Positions 6,982 to 17,061 of a stretch of 64,000 bases of DNA are shown here, piece after piece (the first letter of the stretch is position 1; every line of letters starts with the position of its first letter). The position numbers and the translations under genes are program-made. Source of the DNA: Lujinxingia vulgaris (GTDB lineage: Bacteria; Myxococcota_A; Bradymonadia; Bradymonadales; Bradymonadaceae); assembly GCF_007997015.1 (NCBI RefSeq), contig NZ_VOSM01000010.1, positions 1 through 64,000 on the forward strand. Direction: 5' to 3'. Under the pieces are notes generated by a model. The model was not told the origin of the DNA, did not search any database, and was given only the letters and a program-made list of their open reading frames with translations.

Positions 6982-9900
6982 ATGCTGCATGTCTTTCAAT
7001 CGGATCGGGTCGAAGACCTGGTCGATGGTCTGGTCAAAGTGCTGGATGCGACCTCTCCGGAACATCCGGTGGAGCGGGCGTTTTTTGAGCACCGTCTGGT
7101 GGTGCCCAACGCCAACCTCAAAGAGTATCTGACCTTCCAGATCGCGGCGCGACGAGGGGTGGCGAGTAATATGCGCGTGGAGACGATGGAGACTTTTTTG
7201 GAGAGTCTCCTGCCCCTCGACGCGCAGGGGGAGCCGCGGGCGCAGATCGCCGCGTCGGTGACGGTTGAGCGCCTGCTCATCGAGCTTTTGAGCGACGGCT
7301 CACTCTTGCGTTCGCCGGAGATGAAGCCGGTCGCGGAGTTTTTTGAGGCCGCCGGCGATGGCGAGGATGCCGAGGTGCAGCTGGAGCGCCGACGCTTTCA
7401 GCTCAGCCGCCGCGTCGCCGCGCTTTTTCGCGAGTACGGCTTCTCGCGTCGCGACATGCTGGAGGCCTGGCGAAGCGGGGAGCTGATGGTCGATGACGAT
7501 TCGACCTACGCGGCCACCGAGCGCTGGCAGCGCCGTCTCTGGCAGGAGCTCTTTAAAGCCGGCGGCAAGCTGGAGCAGGCCCGCGGAGATGGCCCGGAGC
7601 TTGTGGCGCTGACCGATGTGGTGTCGCGTTTCGGGTTTGAGGAGCTCGCGCTTCCGCCCTTTGTGCACCTGGTCGGGTTTTCGTACCTGCCGCCCTTTTT
7701 CAGCGACGTGTTTGGGCCGCTCTGGGACGATGAGGCCCGCAGCGCGGCCTTTTACGTGCTCTCACCCTGCCTGGAGGAGTGGGGCACGGTGGTGCTGGCC
7801 GATGACGATCCGCTGGTGGAGCTGGGCGATGAGAGCGAGCTCTTAAGCGGCGATGAGCTTCCCCTGGCGCTGACGTTGTGGGGCGGGCCGGGGCGAGATT
7901 TTCATAGGATGTTGCTGGAGCTGAGCCAGGGGGATTTGAAGACGATCGCCGAGCGCGAGGAGCGCCCCGACGACACCCTTTTGCAGCGCATGCAACGCGT
8001 GATTCGCGACCGCGCCGATGCGCGCCAGGTGCGCGAGACGTCACCCCTCATCGAAGAGACGCAGAGCCTGCGTTTTCTGGCCTGCCCGAGCATTCAGCGC
8101 GAGTGCGAGATCATCGCCAGTGAGATCTGGGAGCTTGTGACCAGCCGCGACGATCTTCGATTTAATGACATCGCCGTGGTCGTGCAGCCGGGGCAGCGCG
8201 AGCTTTATCAGACGCACCTGCGCGCGGCGTTTGAGGCGACCCACGGCATCCCCCACAACGTCATCGACATCGACGCCTCGCTCTCCTCGCCGGTGCTCGA
8301 CGCGGCGCGCCAGCTTTTTGAGCTGCCGCTGGGCACCTTTAAGCGCAACGAACTTCTCAACGTGCTCGTGCACCCGGCCGTGGTGGCCAAACATCCCGGA
8401 GCGGACGCGCGCCAGTGGGTGCGCTGGTGCGATGAGCTCAACATCTTCCACGGGGCCGACCGCCGCGATCATGAGGCGACGTATATTCGCCACGACCGCT
8501 TTAACTGGCAGCAGGGCCTCGACCGTCTGGTGCTCGGGAGCTTTATGACCCAGCCCGACGCCGGAAGCCCGGAGGTGCTGGCGCTGGGCGACTCGACCTA
8601 CCTGCCGCTGGAGACGGGGCACGGGGAGGGCGACCAGGTCGCCGCACTTGTGGCGCTGGCGCAGTCGTTGATTGTGCGCTCGCGCGAGGTGCGCGAAGAG
8701 CGGCGCCCGCTGGCCGAGTGGATGGCGCATTTTAAGGAGCTGGTCCGCGACTTTATCGGCGCGAGCGGGCGCGGGGAGGAGCGCACGCTTTTGCGCCTTC
8801 ATGGCGAGCTGTCGAGCATCGCGCGGGCCGACCGCTGCCCCGAGGCGCCGGTGGGCTACCGCACGGCCTATGAGTTTGCGATGGCCGCGCTGGGCAGCCT
8901 CGAAGATCGCTATGGCAAGTACCTGGCCGACGGCGTGGTGGTCTCATCGTTTAAGCCGATGCGGCCGATTCCCTTTGAGGTCGTCTTTGTGACGGGGCTG
9001 GGGCAGGGGAGTTTCCCGGCGCCCACGCCGCCCGACTCGCTGGATCTGCGCGAAGATAAGCGGCGTTTGAGCGATGTGCGCCCGCGCGACCAGGATTTTT
9101 ATATGTTTTTGGAGACGCTGATGTCGACGCGCTCCCAGATGGTGCTCTCCTGGGTGGGGCGAGATGCGCAGACGGGCGATGCGCTGGAGCCGGCCTCGGT
9201 GGTGTTGGCGATGCGCGAGATGGCGGAGTCGCTGGAGGGCAGGGAGCAGGTCGCCGCGCGTTTTGTGCGCCATCCGCTGCGCCGCTACGACGCGCGCTAT
9301 TTTCCAGAACTCAGCGGCGAAGGTCAGGACGATGCGGCGTTGGAGGTGTTGCCCAATCACCACCGCGAGGCCCTGGCCGAAGCGGTGGTGCGCAAGAACC
9401 GCCAGGCGCTCGACAGGGAGCTTCCCACGGGCTTTCGCCCCACGATGGTGGAGCTGGCCGAGGGCGCGCGCGCAAAGACTGGCGACGCCTATAAGGAGCT
9501 CGTCGACCTGACTCGCTGGAGCGAGCCGACGCAGGAGACCGAGTCTAACGAGCGTCGGCGCGTGGTGTTGCAGCTGCGCGAACTCGGCAAGTTTTTGCAA
9601 TGTCCGTTGCAGGCGTCGGCCGGCACGCGGCTGCGCATCTACGACGAAGACAACGACGATCTCATCGACGCCGAAGACGAGCCCTTTGAGCCCGAGTTTC
9701 TGCAGCGTCTGGTGCTGATGCGCGCCACGATCAAAGACGCGCTGATCGCCGGCGACTTAAGCGACGCCGCGCTGGAAACACATCTTCGCCGGCGCGCGGA
9801 GCTGGAGGAGTTGCGGGGGGCGTTTCCCTCCGACCTTTATTTTGAGGCGGCGATCACCCGCTGCCTCAACGAGCTCAGCGAGTGGGCTGAAGGCGTCAAA

Positions 9901-10578
9901 AAACTGACCGGCAGCGACGCCCCGCCGGTGCGGCGCATCCGCATCGGGACGCCCCGAACCCACCGGGATGCTGCGGCCGGAGCGCCGGCCCAGGTCGAGG
10001 CGTTTGAGGCGTTGCGCCTGGTCGTCGCCGACCCCAACGCCGAGGGCCAGGAGCTGGAGATCGAGCTGCATGGCGAGGTGATGGTGGTGGGGGATGGGCA
10101 GTTGGTGATGGATTTTCATTACGGCGGCGATAAGCCCAAAGCCAAATATTATGTGAACGGCACGATTGAGCAGGTGGCATTGCTTGCGATGGGCCAGGCG
10201 AAGGCGGAGCCTGCTGTCGCCGCGATTCTTAAAGATTCCAACGCATCTAAAGTTGAAGCTGTTGCGATGCCGAATTCGTCCGAGGCGATGCTTTATTTAC
10301 GGCAGCTCAGCGCGGAGTTGGTCAATCAAGTGCACGACTATTTTTTACCGATCGAGTTGGTTGAAGAGATCGTTAAAAAGGGTGTGCCCGACGATCGGGA
10401 TGGCATCGAATCTTTGATGGATAAATTTGATCCCGAAGATTCGAACGCTTCAAAACCTTCAACGGTCTACGGTCCGATTAAACGCTGGATGGATTATGCG
10501 CCGCCCTCTAAGAAGGAGATCGAGCGTATTCTGGAAAGTCGATACAAAGTGATGTGGAAAGCCCTGGGAGGTAAATGA
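6982..10578 (+). CDS. recC: Exonuclease V gamma subunit RecC
   Basis: 1198 residues (E. coli RecC has about 1120). The N-terminus LHVFQSDRVEDLVDGLVKVL, then VPNANLKEYLTFQIA and EYGFSRRDMLEAWRSGE, are typical of RecC. Later segments FLACPSIQRECEIIASEIW, FNDIAVVVQPGQRELYQTHL and VTGLGQGSFPAPTPPDSLDL match the inactive SF1 helicase core that recognises Chi in RecBCD. The C-terminal part (…RELGKFLQCPLQASAGTRL…) corresponds to the degenerate nuclease fold. Role: scaffold and Chi-recognition subunit of the RecBCD helicase-nuclease in double-strand break repair and foreign-DNA degradation. GGGAG precedes the ATG. It overlaps recB by one to four bases and heads the recC-recB-recD operon. Confidence 0.95.
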   Translation: MLHVFQSDRVEDLVDGLVKVLDATSPEHPVERAFFEHRLVVPNANLKEYLTFQIAARRGVASNMRVETMETFLESLLPLDAQGEPRAQIAASVTVERLLIELLSDGSLLRSPEMKPVAEFFEAAGDGEDAEVQLERRRFQLSRRVAALFREYGFSRRDMLEAWRSGELMVDDDSTYAATERWQRRLWQELFKAGGKLEQARGDGPELVALTDVVSRFGFEELALPPFVHLVGFSYLPPFFSDVFGPLWDDEARSAAFYVLSPCLEEWGTVVLADDDPLVELGDESELLSGDELPLALTLWGGPGRDFHRMLLELSQGDLKTIAEREERPDDTLLQRMQRVIRDRADARQVRETSPLIEETQSLRFLACPSIQRECEIIASEIWELVTSRDDLRFNDIAVVVQPGQRELYQTHLRAAFEATHGIPHNVIDIDASLSSPVLDAARQLFELPLGTFKRNELLNVLVHPAVVAKHPGADARQWVRWCDELNIFHGADRRDHEATYIRHDRFNWQQGLDRLVLGSFMTQPDAGSPEVLALGDSTYLPLETGHGEGDQVAALVALAQSLIVRSREVREERRPLAEWMAHFKELVRDFIGASGRGEERTLLRLHGELSSIARADRCPEAPVGYRTAYEFAMAALGSLEDRYGKYLADGVVVSSFKPMRPIPFEVVFVTGLGQGSFPAPTPPDSLDLREDKRRLSDVRPRDQDFYMFLETLMSTRSQMVLSWVGRDAQTGDALEPASVVLAMREMAESLEGREQVAARFVRHPLRRYDARYFPELSGEGQDDAALEVLPNHHREALAEAVVRKNRQALDRELPTGFRPTMVELAEGARAKTGDAYKELVDLTRWSEPTQETESNERRRVVLQLRELGKFLQCPLQASAGTRLRIYDEDNDDLIDAEDEPFEPEFLQRLVLMRATIKDALIAGDLSDAALETHLRRRAELEELRGAFPSDLYFEAAITRCLNELSEWAEGVKKLTGSDAPPVRRIRIGTPRTHRDAAAGAPAQVEAFEALRLVVADPNAEGQELEIELHGEVMVVGDGQLVMDFHYGGDKPKAKYYVNGTIEQVALLAMGQAKAEPAVAAILKDSNASKVEAVAMPNSSEAMLYLRQLSAELVNQVHDYFLPIELVEEIVKKGVPDDRDGIESLMDKFDPEDSNASKPSTVYGPIKRWMDYAPPSKKEIERILESRYKVMWKALGGK

Positions 10579-13500
10579 TGGCGACGCTCTTTTATGAAAA
10601 GCCGGTAGCGCTTTCGCATCTGCAACGGGGCCAGCATGCTGTGATCGAGGCCAGCGCTGGCACCGGGAAGACCTATACGATTCAGCATATTGTGGTGGAC
10701 CTGCTCTTGCGCCGAAAGCTCAGCGTGCAGGATGTGTTGATCGTGACCTTCACCCGGGCAGCCACCGGCGATCTGAAGAAGAAGATCCGGGAGACGCTTC
10801 AAGAGCTTACCGAGGCTTATGGCGCGCTCGAATCTGGCGAGGTGAAGACGCTTCGCGGCGGGCAGCTCGACGATGGAGCGCCGGTCAACGGCACGCATTT
10901 TGGGGAGATCGACGAAGAAGGCTTTAAGCGACTGCGTCGCGCGCTGCGCACCTTTGACCAGGCGTCGATTTATACGATCCACGGGTTTTGCCAGCGCATT
11001 CTGGTGGAGCACGCGTTCGCCAACAAACGCCTGTTGGAGCAGGAGCATGTGGATGGGGATCGGCTGATCAACCGGGCCATCTCTGAGACGCTGCGTGAAG
11101 ATGCTCCGCAAGATGAGGAGCTGCGTAAGTGGCTGCAGATGTATATGGCCGTCGGTAAGAAGACGGAGGACTTGCGCAAGGCGTTGCGAATCTACGTCAA
11201 TACAACAGGGGAGTATTTACCAAAGCCCGATATCGACCTTGATGCGTTTATGGAGCCAACAGCTCAAGCGGTTACGTATTTTTCGTCGCTTGATGTTAAG
11301 CAGTTTGCTGAAGATCTCGACTCTCTTAAAGCTCGGGGGGTCAAGGTTCATGCAAGTACTTCAAAATCAACGAAAAATCATATCCGAACATTGGCATTCG
11401 GGCTCTCATCCGTTGAAAGGCCGATGCCAAGTGTCGTTAAGGCTTTAATTGATAGTTCATTGAAGAAGGCGACGGACTATTTGGTCGGAAAGTTAGACGA
11501 TGCCATGATGGGAGAATTCCCGGAGTTGGTGGCTCATCTCGAAACATTGCAAGACCTGGGGTTTGATGTCGAGCTCTCGACGGTCCAAGCCCTGGGCCCG
11601 CTCGTCAAAAAACGCGTCGAAGCCATCAAACAAGCCGAAGGCGTCTACACCTACGACGATATGCTCACGCTGGTGCGCGACACGCTGGCGAAGGATGGCG
11701 AGGAGGGGGAGCTGCTCAAAGTGCTGCGGGGCCGCTTTAAGGTCGCGATCATCGATGAGTTTCAGGACACCGACCAGGTGCAGTGGGAGGTCTTTGAACG
11801 CCTCTTCGTGGGCGGTCGCGATGGGGCGGCGAAGACCGAGGGGCACGAGCTTTATCTTATCGGCGACCCGAAGCAGGCGATCTACGGGTTCCGCGGCGGC
11901 GATGTGCACACCTACATCGAGGCGCGGGACATCATTCTGGAAGGGAAGCGTGAGGCGGTGCCGCTGACGCAGAACTTCCGCAGCACGCCGGCGGTGATCG
12001 GGGCGTATAATGCGATTTTTGATGACGATTTGTCGGCAGACCAACGCATCGATCTGGGGGAGGGCATCACTTACAAATACCCGGTCAGCGCTGGCAAGCC
12101 GTGGTTTGAAGCGAAAGTTGGTGAGAGGCAGGCGCCCGGTGCGCGAGTGCTTGAGCTGAAGACCGATGCGACGTCGATTGATGTAAAACCTCTTCGTGCG
12201 GGCATTGCCAGGGCGATCGCCACGCATATTCGTGGGCTGATCGACGCGCGCGGTACGGATAAGGCCCTGCGCTATCGCGAGCAAGAGGGTGGCGAATTCA
12301 GCGGGGAGGTGGGGCCGGAGTCGATCTACGTACTCTGCCACCGACGCGCGCATGGCATGTTGGTGGCCCGTGCGCTGCGCGAGCAGGGCGTGCCCTTCGC
12401 CTTTTTGAAGATGGATGGTCTCTTTGAGACGCCGGAGGCGCGTGACATCTACGACCTGCTGATGGCGCTGGCCGACCCGCACGACCGAAGCGCGCGGGTG
12501 CGCGCCTGGATGACGCCCTTTTTTGAACTTCGAGTCGGACAGCTCGATAACCCCGGCGCCATTACCGAATCCGACGCCATCTACCGTCGTCTCACCGGCT
12601 GGGCCAAACTCGCTGAGCGCCGCGCGTACCACAGGCTTTTTCACGAGCTGATCGAGGAGAGCGGGCTTTTGCGCCGTCGTCTTCTCCTCGATGTGAGCGA
12701 GCGCGAGCTCACGAACTACCAGCACATTCTCGAGCTACTCGCCGAAGACTGCACCCGCGAGCGCCTCAGCGTCGACGAGCTCGCCGGGCGCCTGATGAGC
12801 TACATCGAGGGGCGCGCCAAGCCGGAAGGCGAGGATGTGGATCAGCAGCGTTTGGAGGTGGACTCGCAGGCTGTGCAGATCCTCACCGCGCACGGCAGTA
12901 AGGGCCTGCAGCGGGGCGTGGTGTTTATGATGCCTGCGTTTTCATCGGTCGTGAACACAAGCCGGAAAGACTACCAGCTACGAATCGTCGATGAGAATGG
13001 GGAGGCAAGTCAGAAGCGCTGGATGGCTTCGACCTCGGATATGCCGGATGGCTGGAAAGATGCGCTTTATGAACAGGCTCGCGCGGAGGGCAACCGTCTC
13101 AATTATGTCGCGCTAACTCGCGCTGAGGTGATGCTTTACCTGCCTTATATCGACGTCGATAAAACAAAGGTAAAACGCCAGACGAGCGCGGAAACCCGCG
13201 ACCCCTACTTCGACGTCATCGACCGCCTCACCGCCATCAAGAACGCCGGCGGTAAAAACGCGGAGCTGTTGGAGTGGATCGACGTCGACCTCGATGAGGC
13301 GCCCGACGCGCCGGACCTGGAGGTGGCGAAAAAGGCCATCGCCAGATTGGAGATCGAGGGGTTGGAGCGGCTTAAAGAGCCCGAGAATGAGAAGGAGCTG
13401 CATAAAGACCTGCTGGAGCGCCGCTGGGAGGTGACCTCGTTCAGCAAGCTGCGCGGCGACGGCAAGCATAGCTACTCCCGCGATGTGGACGACTCGCCAG

Positions 13501-14366
13501 AGGGGGATAAAGGCGACCCCGATGATGATGACGCGGTGGAGGGCGCCAAAACCTTTCCGGGGGGGATGGCTACCGGTAACTTCGTGCACGGGGTGCTCGA
13601 AGACCTTCCCTTTGCCCGCGTACGCGACTTTGAGAGCGTGGAGGCGTGGCAGGAAGATGAGGAGATGCGGGCCTTTTTTGAGGTGCGGCGCGCCCGCACC
13701 GGGGCAAGTCCGCGCACGCTGGAGCCGGCGATGCGCGCGGTCTACAACACGCTGCATGCCCCGGTGACGATGCCCGTGGAGGGCGTGCCGCCCCTTGAGG
13801 CGCTGCACCTTCTCGATCCGAAGCATGTGACCTGTGAGCTCGAGTTTCTCTTTCCCATCCCCGAGCCCGTCAAAAACGAGGAGGGGGTTGAGGAGATTCT
13901 GCGCCGCTTTAACGACGACGTGACCGTGAGCGGCGGTTTTGTCAAAGGGTTCGTCGACCTGCTCTTCGGGCATGAGGGCAAGATCTATTTTGCGGACTGG
14001 AAGTCGAACCTTTTGAGCAACTACGACGCCGCCTCGCTGCGCGCCAACGTGTCGGCCAACTACGCCGAGCAGGCCCACCTCTACACCCTGGCGCTCTGCC
14101 GCGTGCTCGATATCACCACGGAAGCCGAGTACGACGCGCGATTTGGCGGGCTTTTCTACTTTTATGTGCGCGGCATGCATCCCGATCACCCCGGCCGCGG
14201 GGTGTACCGGGCGCGGCCCGGCTGGGAGCAGATCCTGGCGTTTGAGGCCAAACTTTTCGGGCGGATCACCCGCTTTAAACGCGGCGAGTCGCCGGATGAA
14301 GAGATGCCGAAGACGTCGAAGAAGATGGTGAAGAAGACAAACGCGGCGACCGCCCCCGAGGCCTGA
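10578..14366 (+). CDS. recB: Exonuclease V beta subunit RecB (helicase-nuclease)
   Basis: 1262 residues. SF1A 3'-5' helicase motifs in order: Walker A ASAGTGKT (25-32), Walker B IDEFQDTDQ (about 392-400), GDPKQAIYGFRGGD (motif III), LTQNFRSTPAVI (IV), ILTAHGSKGLQ (V), and NYVALTRAE (VI, about 841-849). The C-terminal RecB nuclease domain is intact: VKGFVDLLF, then FADWKSN with D1140 and K1142, and YAEQAHLYTLALCRVL (QxxxY type). Of two adjacent ATG codons, 10578 was preferred because GGGAGG lies six bases before it; 10575 gives one extra Met. The RecC stop overlaps it. Residues around 215-320 come from AT-richer DNA than the rest and form the most divergent block. Confidence 0.96.
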   Translation: MATLFYEKPVALSHLQRGQHAVIEASAGTGKTYTIQHIVVDLLLRRKLSVQDVLIVTFTRAATGDLKKKIRETLQELTEAYGALESGEVKTLRGGQLDDGAPVNGTHFGEIDEEGFKRLRRALRTFDQASIYTIHGFCQRILVEHAFANKRLLEQEHVDGDRLINRAISETLREDAPQDEELRKWLQMYMAVGKKTEDLRKALRIYVNTTGEYLPKPDIDLDAFMEPTAQAVTYFSSLDVKQFAEDLDSLKARGVKVHASTSKSTKNHIRTLAFGLSSVERPMPSVVKALIDSSLKKATDYLVGKLDDAMMGEFPELVAHLETLQDLGFDVELSTVQALGPLVKKRVEAIKQAEGVYTYDDMLTLVRDTLAKDGEEGELLKVLRGRFKVAIIDEFQDTDQVQWEVFERLFVGGRDGAAKTEGHELYLIGDPKQAIYGFRGGDVHTYIEARDIILEGKREAVPLTQNFRSTPAVIGAYNAIFDDDLSADQRIDLGEGITYKYPVSAGKPWFEAKVGERQAPGARVLELKTDATSIDVKPLRAGIARAIATHIRGLIDARGTDKALRYREQEGGEFSGEVGPESIYVLCHRRAHGMLVARALREQGVPFAFLKMDGLFETPEARDIYDLLMALADPHDRSARVRAWMTPFFELRVGQLDNPGAITESDAIYRRLTGWAKLAERRAYHRLFHELIEESGLLRRRLLLDVSERELTNYQHILELLAEDCTRERLSVDELAGRLMSYIEGRAKPEGEDVDQQRLEVDSQAVQILTAHGSKGLQRGVVFMMPAFSSVVNTSRKDYQLRIVDENGEASQKRWMASTSDMPDGWKDALYEQARAEGNRLNYVALTRAEVMLYLPYIDVDKTKVKRQTSAETRDPYFDVIDRLTAIKNAGGKNAELLEWIDVDLDEAPDAPDLEVAKKAIARLEIEGLERLKEPENEKELHKDLLERRWEVTSFSKLRGDGKHSYSRDVDDSPEGDKGDPDDDDAVEGAKTFPGGMATGNFVHGVLEDLPFARVRDFESVEAWQEDEEMRAFFEVRRARTGASPRTLEPAMRAVYNTLHAPVTMPVEGVPPLEALHLLDPKHVTCELEFLFPIPEPVKNEEGVEEILRRFNDDVTVSGGFVKGFVDLLFGHEGKIYFADWKSNLLSNYDAASLRANVSANYAEQAHLYTLALCRVLDITTEAEYDARFGGLFYFYVRGMHPDHPGRGVYRARPGWEQILAFEAKLFGRITRFKRGESPDEEMPKTSKKMVKKTNAATAPEA

Positions 14367-14478
14367 GAGCCCTGGTGAGCGGGACGATGTGGCGATGAGT
14401 TGATGGTTGGCGCGTGCGCGCGCGGCATAGATCGATGGGCCCCGGTGGCGGGGCGACGATGGGTTGATGAGGGTAGCG

Positions 14479-16689
14479 ATGACACAGCTGGATCTGTTGG
14501 GAGAGGGCGCTGGCGAGCAGGCGCAGGATGGCGCCGAAGATCGCGTCGTAAGCGGGGCGCGCGGGGTTTTTGCCCGCTCGTTTCGCGTCGATGCCAGCCT
14601 GCTCAGCGCCCGCGACGTCTCGTCGCTCGCTGACCACTTAAATGAGCAGGGGATCTCGCAGGCGCGCTTTAATCTGGCGCTGAACCTGGTGTCGATGCAG
14701 CGCGACCTGAGCGCCACCGAGCACCGCGCGCTCCTGATGGTTGTGCTCGCCAGCATGCTCGCGCAGTCGATGGGGAGCACGTACATGCCCATCGATGAGG
14801 ATGGCGGGGAGTATTTAAAGGTGACCCTGGGTCAGCTTTTGCCGCAGCCGGTGCCCGCGGGTTGGGAGATCGATGGGCTGATCGACGCCTTCCACACGCT
14901 GCGTCGCGAGCGGCGCGCCGGGCAGATCCTCGGTCAGCCCGGGGAGTTTAAGCCGCTGATCGAGGAGGGCGGCAGGCTCTACCACCAGCGCATGCTCCTG
15001 CACGAGGAGCGGCTGGCCGAGGCCATCGAGCGGATGTTGATGCGCCCCGACCGCGATTATGAGGGCGCCAGAGTGCGCGCGGAGTTCAAAGACGTGATCG
15101 AGGCGCACCCGGTCACCTACGAGGTCGACGGGGTCGCTCACCCGATTAAACCCGGCGCCGAGCAGCAGCTTGCGGCGCTGACCGCGCTCTACGCCCCGCT
15201 CACACTCATCACCGGCGGTCCGGGCACGGGCAAGACCACCATCGTCGTGACGATCCTGCGCCTGGCCGCGCGCCTGGGGCTCGACCTGGCCGATGTTGCG
15301 CTGGCCGCGCCCACCGGCAAGGCCGCAAACCGCATGGCGGAGTCGATCCGCGGGCAGCTCGAAGGGGTGCACGAGCCCACCGACCTCGATCATCGCCTCC
15401 TCACCGACCTCCCCGCCCCCGCCACGCTTCACCGCCTGCTCGGCTACTCGCCGCGCACCGGCACCTTTCGGCACAACCGCAACCACCGCCTGAGCGCGAA
15501 GCTCGTGGTGGTGGATGAAGCCTCGATGATCGACCTCTTTATGATGGAGGCGTTGGCGCAGGCGCTCGGCGATGATGCGCAGCTGGTGCTCCTGGGCGAC
15601 CGCGAGCAGCTTCCTTCGGTCGATACCGGCGCGGTGCTGCGCGATCTGCTGCCCGAGGTTCCCGCCACAGACCAGCCCTGGCGCGAGCTCGCCATCGACC
15701 CGATGGCCGCCCAACCCGGAAAAGGCCGCACCGCCCGCAACGCCGTGCGTCTGACGAAAAGTCACCGCATGCGCGAAGACGACCCCTCCGGCAGCGCGAT
15801 CCTGAAGGTCGCTCAGGCGGTGGGCAACGGGTTTAAAGGTCTGCCCGCCGACAAACTTCCCTCGGAGATCAAGCGCGTGAAAGAAGACGTGAGCCTGGCG
15901 AGCTGGCAGGGTGTCGAGCTCTGGACCCCGCCGTCTCGCGGCGGCGACACCGACGAGAAGCCGACGGCCGACCTCAAAGCCTTTGTGGCCGCCTGGTTCA
16001 AGACCCACATCGGCAGCGAGCGCTGCAAAAAGCTCAGCTCCCGCAAATACACGCGCCAGGCCGACGGCACGTTTGACGAGGCGTCGCAGGCGGCGCTCAA
16101 AGAGCTGATGGCCCACTACGCCCGCGCCCGCGTGCTCACCCTGACCCGCGTCTTTGCCACCGGCTCCGAGTCGCTCAACCGCCAGTTCCACCGCGCCTTT
16201 GGCCAGTTCCGCGGCTCCAAAAAAGCCGAAGCGAAGGAGGGCGCCGGCGACAACCAAACCCGCTACGTCCATTACGTCGGCGAGCCGGTGATGATGCTGC
16301 GCAACGACTACGAGCGCGATCTTTTCAACGGGGACCAGGGCGTCGTCGTCTGGGTCAAAGACTCCAACGAAAACTCGGGCAAAAAGCCCGAACTCTACGC
16401 CGTCTTCGAGCGCGGCGAACGCATGGTCGCCTACCCCGCTGGCGAGCTCCGCGACGACCTCGTGCACGCCTACGCGATGACCGTCCACAAGAGCCAGGGC
16501 TCGGAGTTCCGCCACATCGCGGTGGTGCTCCCGACACAGGACATGCCGCTTTTGACGCGCGAGCTGCTCTACACGGGCATCACGCGGGCGAGTAAGGGCG
16601 TGCTGCTGGTGGGGTCGGAGGAGCTGCTCCGCGTGGGGTCGGAGCGCGAGGCGCGGAGGTTCTCGGGGGTGGGGGGGCGGTTGGGGTGA
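14479..16689 (+). CDS. recD: Exonuclease V alpha subunit RecD
   Basis: 736 residues from ATG 14479, which has GAGGG six bases upstream; TTG 14464 and ATG 14467 are in-frame alternatives. SF1B 5'-3' helicase motifs: Walker A GGPGTGKTT (about 245-253), APTGKAANRMAESIR (Ia), VVDEASMIDLFMM (Walker B, about 345), LLGDREQLPSVDTGAVLRDL (III), YAMTVHKSQGSEF (V, about 665-677), and LLYTGITRASKGVLLVG (VI). An N-terminal RecB-interacting domain precedes the motor. It is about 130 residues longer than the E. coli subunit, partly from an insertion after motif III (about residues 395-520). It is the third gene of the recCBD operon, about 110 bases after recB. Confidence 0.95.
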   Translation: MTQLDLLGEGAGEQAQDGAEDRVVSGARGVFARSFRVDASLLSARDVSSLADHLNEQGISQARFNLALNLVSMQRDLSATEHRALLMVVLASMLAQSMGSTYMPIDEDGGEYLKVTLGQLLPQPVPAGWEIDGLIDAFHTLRRERRAGQILGQPGEFKPLIEEGGRLYHQRMLLHEERLAEAIERMLMRPDRDYEGARVRAEFKDVIEAHPVTYEVDGVAHPIKPGAEQQLAALTALYAPLTLITGGPGTGKTTIVVTILRLAARLGLDLADVALAAPTGKAANRMAESIRGQLEGVHEPTDLDHRLLTDLPAPATLHRLLGYSPRTGTFRHNRNHRLSAKLVVVDEASMIDLFMMEALAQALGDDAQLVLLGDREQLPSVDTGAVLRDLLPEVPATDQPWRELAIDPMAAQPGKGRTARNAVRLTKSHRMREDDPSGSAILKVAQAVGNGFKGLPADKLPSEIKRVKEDVSLASWQGVELWTPPSRGGDTDEKPTADLKAFVAAWFKTHIGSERCKKLSSRKYTRQADGTFDEASQAALKELMAHYARARVLTLTRVFATGSESLNRQFHRAFGQFRGSKKAEAKEGAGDNQTRYVHYVGEPVMMLRNDYERDLFNGDQGVVVWVKDSNENSGKKPELYAVFERGERMVAYPAGELRDDLVHAYAMTVHKSQGSEFRHIAVVLPTQDMPLLTRELLYTGITRASKGVLLVGSEELLRVGSEREARRFSGVGGRLG

Positions 16690-16705
16690 GGCGAGCGACT
16701 TCGGG

Positions 16706-16963
16706 TTACTCGTCGTCCAGGCCGAGCTCGGTCTTGAGGTCGGTCCATTTGACTCGCCCGCCTTCTTTGCGGGCTTTAAGCGCGGCCTTGATGTCGAGCT
16801 GGTCTTCGAGCGCTTCCAGCAACGCGAGGTCTTCGCAGGAGATCAGGGCTGCGGAGGGCTTCCCGTTGCGGTGGAGGATTAGCCTTTCTCCCCGTTCAGA
16901 AACTCGGTTGAGGTTTTCTGTGAGGTTCTGGCGCAGTTCGGTGAGGGATAGCTGGTTGGTCAT
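16706..16963 (-). CDS. Phd/YefM-family antitoxin, apparently without a toxin
   Basis: 85 residues: MTNQLSLTELRQNLTENLNR, then VSERGERLILHRNGKPSAALI and a C-terminal acidic arm (ALLEALEDQLDIKAALKARK…). The N-terminal Phd fold binds DNA; the C-terminal arm normally wraps a Doc or RelE/YoeB toxin. Start ATG 16963, with GGAGG just upstream; the frame is open further upstream without a plausible site. Its stop is 16 bases from the convergent end of recD, so no toxin gene fits downstream, and the gene upstream is an HTH protein. It may be an orphan antitoxin, or pair with a distant toxin. Confidence 0.85.
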   Translation of the reverse strand: MTNQLSLTELRQNLTENLNRVSERGERLILHRNGKPSAALISCEDLALLEALEDQLDIKAALKARKEGGRVKWTDLKTELGLDDE

Positions 16964-17061
16964 GACGTCCTCCGTGTGCGAGTCGTACAGAATGATCGGA
17001 ATGGCTGTCGTTAAAAGATATGCATTGTTCAGGTTTCTCATCGGTGGTCGCATCAACCCCC

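Noticed and set aside
14815-16515. 566-codon minus-strand ORF
   Set aside because: Antisense of recD, whose helicase motifs are intact on the plus strand.
16690-17061. Toxin gene for the Phd antitoxin
   Set aside because: No frame of toxin length with start signals exists in the flanks; recD ends immediately beyond.
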